From CAMENZ01 sp041854955 (GTDB taxonomy: Bacteria > Bacillota > Clostridia > Peptostreptococcales > Anaerovoracaceae), in the NCBI GenBank assembly GCA_041854955.1, contig JBHADF010000045.1, positions 1-26,850 on the forward strand: a stretch of DNA of 26,850 nucleotides, in the 5' to 3' direction. Position numbers and translations under genes: made by a program. The notes beneath the pieces are model-generated. The model was not told where the DNA came from and searched no databases. It saw nothing but the letters and a program-made list of their open reading frames with translations. This document shows, piece by piece, positions 22,214 through 26,850 of this stretch (positions are counted from its first letter, which is position 1; every line of letters starts with the position of its first letter).

Positions 22214-23035
22214 TTAGGCTTGGCTCTCCAGGTCTACACATACAATTTCCGGCCGGTTAAATATCCTGAAGGGAAACAGGCTGTTTCCCAAACCCCTGCT
22301 TATTACAAGCCGGGTGTTATCTACCTGATGAACTCCCTGATAGTACTTGGGAAAAAATCCTTGGCCCGGAGCAATTACTCCCCCTAAGAAGGGCAGCCTG
22401 ATTTGGCCTCCGTGAGCATGTCCGGAGAAGACCAAGTCCACCTTTTGTTGGCTGTAATAGTTTATGTACTGAGGCTCGTGAGCCAAAAGCAGGGTAAAAT
22501 TGTCTCCTGTTGATTTGGCCAGCTTTCCCAAGGTTGCATCGGTCAAGCTGAAATCGTCCAGACCTATGACAGATATAGTCTTTCCATACCTTTCCACCTC
22601 TGCAGCTTCGTTGTTGAGCCATCTCACTCCGGTGTCCTGCATGGCATTAAGGAATTCTTCCCTTTCCTGCCAAGGCAAGCTGTTTTCATGATTTCCCGTC
22701 ACATAGAAGACCTGGCATATTTTGCTCAGCTCCGAGGCCAGCTCAAGGGCCACGTGGCTCTGCCTTCTCCTGCCATCCACAAAATCTCCCGTGCACACTA
22801 TTATATCCGGTTTCAGCTCTCTGACTATTTCCAACAGTCGGCGGTTATCCTTTCCGAAGGTCTTGTCGTGGAGGTCGGAAAGCTGGACTATGCGAAAGCC
22901 TTGAAATTCCTTAGGTAGGTCCGAGGATTTTATCCGATAAAAGCCAGTCTCCGGCCAATTATTCTGGCTCCACAAAAATCCCGCGGCCAGAAGAGCCAGC
23001 ACTATTAAAATACTCTTTATATGGCCCTTTATCAA
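22214..23035 (-). CDS. Membrane-anchored metallophosphoesterase (calcineurin-like)
   Basis: A 273-residue phosphoesterase with an N-terminal signal anchor (about 5-23). The dimetal site motifs are complete: SDLHD (53-57), GDFVD (83-87), GNHE (114-117), a late His (AHEP, H186) and GHAHGGQ (205-211). This is the YkuE/YaeI-like branch of membrane phosphodiesterases, for which lipid pyrophosphate or phosphodiester substrates have been proposed. Its ATG overlaps the stop of the PAP2 gene by 4 bases, so the two are translationally coupled and may act in one lipid-phosphate pathway. Confidence 0.92.
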   Translation of the reverse strand: MIKGHIKSILIVLALLAAGFLWSQNNWPETGFYRIKSSDLPKEFQGFRIVQLSDLHDKTFGKDNRRLLEIVRELKPDIIVCTGDFVDGRRRQSHVALELASELSKICQVFYVTGNHENSLPWQEREEFLNAMQDTGVRWLNNEAAEVERYGKTISVIGLDDFSLTDATLGKLAKSTGDNFTLLLAHEPQYINYYSQQKVDLVFSGHAHGGQIRLPFLGGVIAPGQGFFPKYYQGVHQVDNTRLVISRGLGNSLFPFRIFNRPEIVCVDLESQA

Positions 23036-23652
23036 AGCTGGCCTCCCCTTTTCTTTTCTCGACTATAGAAGAATAAGAAGGGTATGGTGGCATAGAGAAT
23101 CCCTCCCGGTATGTCTAAAAATACATGCTGCTTTACCAAAACCGTAGTCGCAATTATCAAAAGGCCATAGGCCGTAACCAATGCCTTGATTTTCCCCCTT
23201 TGTGAGGATGTATTCACGCCTAATATCAAGGCTGTCGTAGTCATCACATGGCAGGAAGGGAAGCCTGCAAATTGGTCATCCACCGCGTGGGTCATCCTTA
23301 GCCATACTTCCAAAAAGCTGTCCCCGGTCACTGTGGGTCGGGGAACCATAGTCTGGAAGAAAATAAAGGTAAGATAAGCCATGATCAGTCCCGTTATGAT
23401 AGCCTTTATCATCGGTCTGTAAGCCTCCGCGTCCTTTATCATGGTTCTGAGTATAAAGAAGATTAAGAATGGGAACCAGGAATGATATACGGGCAAAAAG
23501 CCTATGATGAAAGGTATCTTGTCGTCTAAGGGGATGCTTATATTATGAACAATCTCTGTGGGCCGATTGAGTATTTCAAATATGGGGACCAGGGCCAGAT
23601 AGATGATAAACAAAATGATTTCTTTTTTATGGGTCTTGAAAAATTCCGCCAT
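23032..23652 (-). CDS. PAP2-family membrane phosphatase
   Basis: A 206-residue membrane protein with about five or six hydrophobic segments. PAP2 motifs 2 and 3 are visible as GFPSCH (130-135) and KQHVFLDIPGG (174-184). A degenerate first motif near PRPTV (104-108) matches the Aur1/Ipt1-like branch of the superfamily. The likely reaction is dephosphorylation or transfer on lipid phosphates at the outer membrane face. AAAGGAG precedes the ATG. It is 41 bases downstream of the terminator of tRNA-Leu and overlaps the metallophosphoesterase gene. Confidence 0.88.
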   Translation of the reverse strand: MAEFFKTHKKEIILFIIYLALVPIFEILNRPTEIVHNISIPLDDKIPFIIGFLPVYHSWFPFLIFFILRTMIKDAEAYRPMIKAIITGLIMAYLTFIFFQTMVPRPTVTGDSFLEVWLRMTHAVDDQFAGFPSCHVMTTTALILGVNTSSQRGKIKALVTAYGLLIIATTVLVKQHVFLDIPGGILYATIPFLFFYSREKKRGGQL

Positions 23653-23687
23653 AATTTCAGCTCCTTTCTTTCACCTCCGTAAAAGTG

Positions 23688-23719
23688 AAAAAAGAAAGTG
23701 TCGGTATCCCGACACTTTC
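23688..23719 (-). terminator. Terminator of tRNA-Leu(CAG)
   Basis: An 11-bp perfect stem (23694-23704/23709-23719) with a 4-base loop, followed on the minus strand by UUUUUUC. Confidence 0.88.
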
Positions 23720-23730
23720 CCTTTAATAAA

Positions 23731-23813
23731 TGGTGCGGACAAAGGGATTCGAACCCCCATGGTCGCCCACACGGACCTGAACCGTGCGCGTCTGCCAATT
23801 CCGCCATGTCCGC
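23731..23813 (-). tRNA. tRNA-Leu (anticodon CAG)
   Basis: An 83-base class II tRNA with encoded CCA. The acceptor GCGGACA pairs with TGTCCGC. The anticodon stem CACGG/CCGTG encloses TTCAGGT, giving anticodon CAG for CTG codons. It has a Leu-type long variable arm. Confidence 0.96.
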
Positions 23814-23824
23814 ATAACATAAAG

Positions 23825-23853
23825 ATTATACAACAAAACAATTATAATTGCAA
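23825..23853 (-). promoter_or_regulatory. Promoter of tRNA-Leu(CAG)
   Basis: On the minus strand TTGCAA (23853-23848), a 17-base spacer and TATAAT (23830-23825), 11 bases before the tRNA. Confidence 0.75.
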
Positions 23854-23910
23854 AGGGAAAATCGTAAATTTGCAATTTTTTCTTACAAGTTTTTTACCCC
23901 TTTAATTCGG

Positions 23911-24588
23911 CTACTGTATTTCCCCTTCTTCTATAACCCCTGCCTCCACCATGGCCTCCAAGACCTGCTGTCTTCTCTCCTCCGCCAAGCGAGGGCTCAC
24001 TTTGGGAGAATATACCGATGGAGCATTTGGGATTCCCGCCAGCATTGTGGCTTCGTAGTCATTCATTTCCGAGGGATTATTATGAAAATAGCCTTGGCAG
24101 GCATCGTGAACGCCGTAATATCCGGAACCGAAATATATGACATTTACATAGAGCTCCAAAATTTCGTCCTTGGAGCACAGCTTTTCAACTTCCCTTGCCA
24201 CGAAAATCTCCGCAAACTTTCGTGAAAATTTCTTTTCCTGAGAAAAGTACATTATCCTGGAAAGCTGCTGTGTTATGGTACTTCCTCCCTCTACCAGGCC
24301 TACAGATGCAATATTTCTTCCTGCGGCCCGCATGGTTGATATTATATCGAAGCCGTGATGGCGTCTGAATCTTTTGTCTTCCACGGCAATGATGGCGTTA
24401 ACATAGGTTTCAGGCAGCTCTTCGTAGGACGTATAATTTTTCAAGTTCAAAATCTCTTCGATTTTCTTTTCAACGGGCACGGCCTCTACAGCCTGTCTAT
24501 ACATCCTGTATCCCTTGTAGCAGGAATACCCTCCTGCCAGAAGGAAAAGCATCAGTACCCCTATGAAAGTTTTCTTAAGTAATTTCAT
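23911..24588 (-). CDS. Monofunctional peptidoglycan glycosyltransferase (GT51)
   Basis: A 225-residue protein with an N-terminal signal anchor (about 5-24) and one GT51 transglycosylase domain on the outside. Motifs: VEDKRFRRHHG (69-79, catalytic Glu70), GGSTITQQLSR (101-111), RKFAEIFVAREVE (123-135, second Glu) and SKDEILELYVN (139-149). It polymerises lipid II into glycan strands. No transpeptidase domain follows, unlike class A PBPs, so it is of the MtgA/SgtB type. GGGGAG precedes the ATG. Confidence 0.93.
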   Translation of the reverse strand: MKLLKKTFIGVLMLFLLAGGYSCYKGYRMYRQAVEAVPVEKKIEEILNLKNYTSYEELPETYVNAIIAVEDKRFRRHHGFDIISTMRAAGRNIASVGLVEGGSTITQQLSRIMYFSQEKKFSRKFAEIFVAREVEKLCSKDEILELYVNVIYFGSGYYGVHDACQGYFHNNPSEMNDYEATMLAGIPNAPSVYSPKVSPRLAEERRQQVLEAMVEAGVIEEGEIQ

Positions 24589-24761
24589 ATTTCACTTCTC
24601 CCCACGTATGAAAGCTCAATAAAACTATAAGGTACGTGGAGGGCTTTGTCAAATGAAGCTATTGTGTATTTTGCTCCCGCCCCTAATCGCCATATCCTTA
24701 GAAAAAGAAAACAAACAAGATATTTTTTCGGCAAAATTTTTATTAAAACGCGAAAAAGTTC

Positions 24762-24790
24762 TTGATATTTGCCCGGGCTCTGTGTATAAT
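24762..24790 (+). promoter_or_regulatory. Promoter of tRNA-Leu(AAG)
   Basis: TTGATA (24762-24767), a 17-base spacer and TATAAT (24785-24790), 20 bases before the tRNA. Confidence 0.75.
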
Positions 24791-24810
24791 GTAACGGTAG
24801 CCAAATTTAT

Positions 24811-24895
24811 GCGGACATGGCGGAATTGGCAGACGCGCACGGCTAAGGACCGTGTGGTGAGAGCCTTGCAGGTTCGAGTCCTGTTGTCCGCACCA
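24811..24895 (+). tRNA. tRNA-Leu (anticodon AAG)
   Basis: An 85-base class II tRNA with encoded CCA and acceptor GCGGACA/TGTCCGC. The anticodon stem CACGG/CCGTG encloses the loop CTAAGGA, so positions 34-36 are AAG. The first 32 bases are identical to those of tRNA-Leu(CAG) 1 kb away on the other strand. A34 in a Leu tRNA is uncommon in bacteria and implies deamination to inosine for wobble decoding of CTN codons. Confidence 0.94.
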
Positions 24896-24898
24896 AGT

Positions 24899-24938
24899 GA
24901 AACGAGTCTTTCTTCTGAGAGGCTCGTTTTATTTTTTA
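24899..24938 (+). terminator. Terminator of tRNA-Leu(AAG)
   Basis: A stem of about 13 bp (AAACGAG-T-CTTTC with GAGAG-G-CTCGTTT, two G-U pairs) around a TTCT loop, then a T-rich tail ATTTTTT. Confidence 0.8.
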
Positions 24939-24957
24939 TCGCAAAAGCCTCATATTA

Positions 24958-25026
24958 ACCACTTATCCCCCAAAATATACCACCTATGGAGATACTGTTG
25001 AATTATAAAGACATATCCTCTATACT
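24958..25026 (+). promoter_or_regulatory. Promoter and probable LytTR binding sites of the lytTR-DUF3021 operon
   Basis: TTGAAT (24998-25003), a 17-base spacer and TATACT (25021-25026) form the promoter. Upstream are two 9-base near-identical direct repeats, ACCACTTAT (24958-24966) and ACCACCTAT (24979-24987), with 12 bases between them. LytTR regulators bind such 9-bp direct repeats on one DNA face, and the position just upstream of -35 suits autoregulation. Confidence 0.6.
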
Positions 25027-25050
25027 CAAGCCATGAAAGGAGGTCAGAGT

Positions 25051-25491
25051 ATGCAGATAGAAATAAGAGAAGATGCTGACTGTAAAGAAGTCAAGGTCAT
25101 CATCGTCACGGACAGCATTACGCCGGAAGTCAACGCCTTGGTAAAGAAGCTGTCCGAAGAAACACCAAACAAGCTGTTGGGCTTTAAGGATGATAAAGCA
25201 GTTATTTTACAGGAGGAGGAAATCTGCAGAGTGTACGCTGCCAACGGCAAGGTCTTCGCCGTCACCGAGGCGGGCGAATATGTACTCCGACTGAAGCTCT
25301 ACGAGGCAGAAGCCAGATTTGACAAGAACAGCTTTGTGAGGATTTCCAATTCGGAAATCGTAAACCTGGACAAAATAAAAGGCTTTGACCTTAACTTTGT
25401 GGGGACCATCTGCATGACCCTCACCAACGGGAGCAGCAGCTATGTTTCCAGGCGTTACGTCTCCAAGATTAAAAAAATGTTAGGTATATGA
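25051..25491 (+). CDS. LytTR-domain transcriptional regulator
   Basis: A 146-residue DNA-binding protein. The ATG at 25051 is chosen because AAAGGAGG lies about 7 bases upstream, inside a longer in-frame start at 25033. Residues about 45-146 form a LytTR domain (ICRVYAANGKVFAVTEAGEYVLR, then FVRISNSEIVNLDKIKGFD and SYVSRRYVSKIKKMLGI). There is no receiver domain, so it is not a conventional response regulator. It is followed 10 bases later by a DUF3021 membrane protein gene, the common arrangement in which the membrane protein is thought to control the regulator. Confidence 0.93.
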   Translation: MQIEIREDADCKEVKVIIVTDSITPEVNALVKKLSEETPNKLLGFKDDKAVILQEEEICRVYAANGKVFAVTEAGEYVLRLKLYEAEARFDKNSFVRISNSEIVNLDKIKGFDLNFVGTICMTLTNGSSSYVSRRYVSKIKKMLGI

Positions 25492-25501
25492 GGTGGATGA
25501 G

Positions 25502-25960
25502 ATGAAAAAGCAAATTATACGAAATTTTTTATTAGGCTTCCCTTTGGGAATGGCCATAGGGTTTACCATAAGCATCGGCATATCCTTAGGCATAGGTACG
25601 GGAGAATTTTACTCCTGCCCCCCATTGCTTATTGACAGAATGGGCAGCGAATTAGGAGGCACAATAGCCCAGGCTTTGCTCAGCGGAATTTTGGGATCTT
25701 TCTTCTGTGCCGCCTCTCTAATCTGGGATATAGAGGAGTGGAGCTTGCTTAAGCAGACCATAGTCTCTTTCCTGGTACTGACGGCAGTCATGATTCCCGT
25801 AGCCTATTTGGCAGGCTGGATGGAGCCCACACTGATGGGTCTGTTGTCCTATGTTGCGCTCTTTGCCCTAATATACATGGTGATCTGGGTGGCTCTGTTC
25901 ATCAGTATTCGCAGGAAAATTCTTAAGATTAACCAAAAGCTCAGCCAAAAGGGGAAATAA
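25502..25960 (+). CDS. DUF3021 family membrane protein
   Basis: A 152-residue protein starting at ATG 25502 (a GTG at 25493 is the alternative) with four transmembrane segments at about 8-30, 48-70, 83-104 and 111-134, and a basic C-terminal tail. This matches DUF3021 proteins, which pair with LytTR regulators and are believed to inhibit or sense for them. The gene begins 10 bases after the LytTR stop, so it belongs to the same operon. Confidence 0.88.
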   Translation: MKKQIIRNFLLGFPLGMAIGFTISIGISLGIGTGEFYSCPPLLIDRMGSELGGTIAQALLSGILGSFFCAASLIWDIEEWSLLKQTIVSFLVLTAVMIPVAYLAGWMEPTLMGLLSYVALFALIYMVIWVALFISIRRKILKINQKLSQKGK

Positions 25961-25969
25961 TTTTTTATA

Positions 25970-26009
25970 GCAAAAGAAGTGGAGCGACTGTCGTCCCACT
26001 TCTTTTTTA
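25970..26009. terminator. Convergent terminator
   Basis: AAGAAGTGG pairs with CCACTTCTT across a small GCGACTGTCG-containing loop, followed by TTTTTT on the plus strand and UUUU on the minus strand. It separates DUF3021 from the convergent ZIP gene. Confidence 0.8.
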
Positions 26010-26052
26010 TCTCTCATATTACTTTTATTACCTCTGTTCAGGCGGCTCCCTA

Positions 26053-26835
26053 TCAGCTCAGGGCTACATCCAGGGACATCATCACCGTAAAGCCTAAGGA
26101 AAACATCAGAGCTCCTATGTTAGAGTGCTCCCCTTCGGACATCTCCGGTATGAGCTCCTCCACCACTACATACATCATGGCTCCGGCGGCAAAGCTTAAA
26201 ACATATCCCAGAACCGGTGCGATAAGTCCTACAGCAGCTATGGTCAAAAGGGCGGCTACAGGTTCCACCACCCCCGACATCATGCCGTACAGGAAGGATT
26301 TTCCCTCACTCATACCCTCTGCTCTCAGGGGCATGGATATGATGGCTCCTTCCGGGAAGTTCTGTATAGCGATTCCTATGGAAAGTATCAGGGCCGCTGA
26401 CATGGTCATCATGCTGTCTCCCGCCAGAACTCCGGCAAATACTACACCTACGGCCATACCCTCAGGTATATTGTGAAGCACCACCGCCAAGACAAGCATG
26501 GTAGTTCTCTTAAACTTGCTCTTAGGGCCTTCCGCCTCTTTGCTATCCATGTGAAGGTGAGGTATCATCTTATCCAGGGCCAGCAGGAATAGCACCCCTA
26601 CCCAAAAGCCTATAGCCGCCGGTATAAAGGCCAGCTTTCCCATACTTTCCGAATGGTCCATAGCCGGTATCAAAAGGCTCCAAATGGAGGCGGCAACCAT
26701 TACTCCTGCGGCAAAGCCGGAAAGTCCGCGGCGAAGCAGGTCATTCATATTCTTTTTCATGAAGAAAACGCAGGCCGAGCCCAGGGTTGTACCCAAGAGA
26801 GGCAGCATCAACCCGTAAAAAATATCTATATTCAT
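26053..26835 (-). CDS. ZIP-family divalent metal transporter
   Basis: A 260-residue polytopic protein with about eight transmembrane segments. The binuclear metal site lies in HNIPEG (121-126, helix 4) and QNFPEG (158-163, helix 5). A short acidic loop with IPHLHMD (91-97) precedes helix 4. It resembles ZupT/GufA-type ZIP importers of zinc or other divalent metals. The ATG has AGGAGA 9 bases upstream, at the window edge, so upstream partners are not visible. Confidence 0.93.
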   Translation of the reverse strand: MNIDIFYGLMLPLLGTTLGSACVFFMKKNMNDLLRRGLSGFAAGVMVAASIWSLLIPAMDHSESMGKLAFIPAAIGFWVGVLFLLALDKMIPHLHMDSKEAEGPKSKFKRTTMLVLAVVLHNIPEGMAVGVVFAGVLAGDSMMTMSAALILSIGIAIQNFPEGAIISMPLRAEGMSEGKSFLYGMMSGVVEPVAALLTIAAVGLIAPVLGYVLSFAAGAMMYVVVEELIPEMSEGEHSNIGALMFSLGFTVMMSLDVALS

Positions 26836-26850
26836 TTATATATTTCTCCT

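Noticed and set aside
23846..23877. Inverted repeat AATTGCAAA/TTTGCAATT followed by a plus-strand T-run
   Set aside because: No plus-strand gene precedes it, and the left arm is already used by the -35 box of the minus-strand tRNA promoter. A terminator role is not supported, though a minor regulatory role cannot be excluded.
1..26850. CRISPR array, transposase, integrase or phage genes
   Set aside because: No regularly spaced identical repeats and no recognisable transposase, integrase or phage protein are encoded in any frame.

Overview
The window looks like chromosomal DNA of a Gram-positive, Clostridia-type Firmicute. The signs are AGGAGG ribosome binding sites at nearly every start, lipoproteins with classic lipoboxes, a single-domain GT51 glycosyltransferase, an S4-domain YlmH homologue, a LytTR/DUF3021 pair, TTGACA/TATAAT promoters and many U-rich terminators. 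The exact genus cannot be read from the sequence.

Left part (1-7.1 kb). A tRNA-Lys(CTT) is followed by a compact multi-hairpin RNA-like element, then a small nonsense-interrupted pseudogene. Next, on the minus strand, lies a two-gene unit of large secreted proteins under a cobalamin riboswitch with a visible terminator/antiterminator switch. The first protein is an Ig-like surface protein. The second carries an alpha-toroid-like helical region followed by a DUF4430 domain, the domain order of animal intrinsic factor and transcobalamin. Both end in the same roughly 105-residue C-terminal module. Together they look like a B12-repressed cobalamin capture system at the cell surface.

Middle part (7.2-18.3 kb). 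A minus-strand FAD-dependent oxidoreductase gene comes first, then a heavy-metal P1B ATPase with a separate HMA metal-binding protein, whose promoter is overlapped by a 12-bp-arm palindrome. A decayed lipoprotein gene and a small lipoprotein gene follow. The methionine uptake operon (metQ-metN-metI, then an ABC-F ATPase) is unusual in two ways. A 36-codon leader peptide with nine Met codons ends just before a terminator, as in classical attenuation. MetQ itself is circularly permuted: its usual C-terminal lobe precedes its usual N-terminal lobe. Two related degenerate repeat regions in inverted orientation (about 11.17-11.37 and 17.34-17.53 kb) bracket this stretch.

Right part (18.3-26.85 kb). 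A minus-strand cluster encodes a TSCPD protein, a CDF transporter with manganese-type ligands, NfeD and a stomatin-like SPFH protein. A YlmH-like gene diverges from it. Further on are an overlapping PAP2/metallophosphoesterase pair, tRNA-Leu(CAG), a monofunctional peptidoglycan glycosyltransferase, tRNA-Leu(AAG) with an unusual A34 anticodon, a LytTR-DUF3021 pair with two 9-bp direct repeats upstream of its promoter, and a ZIP metal transporter at the edge.
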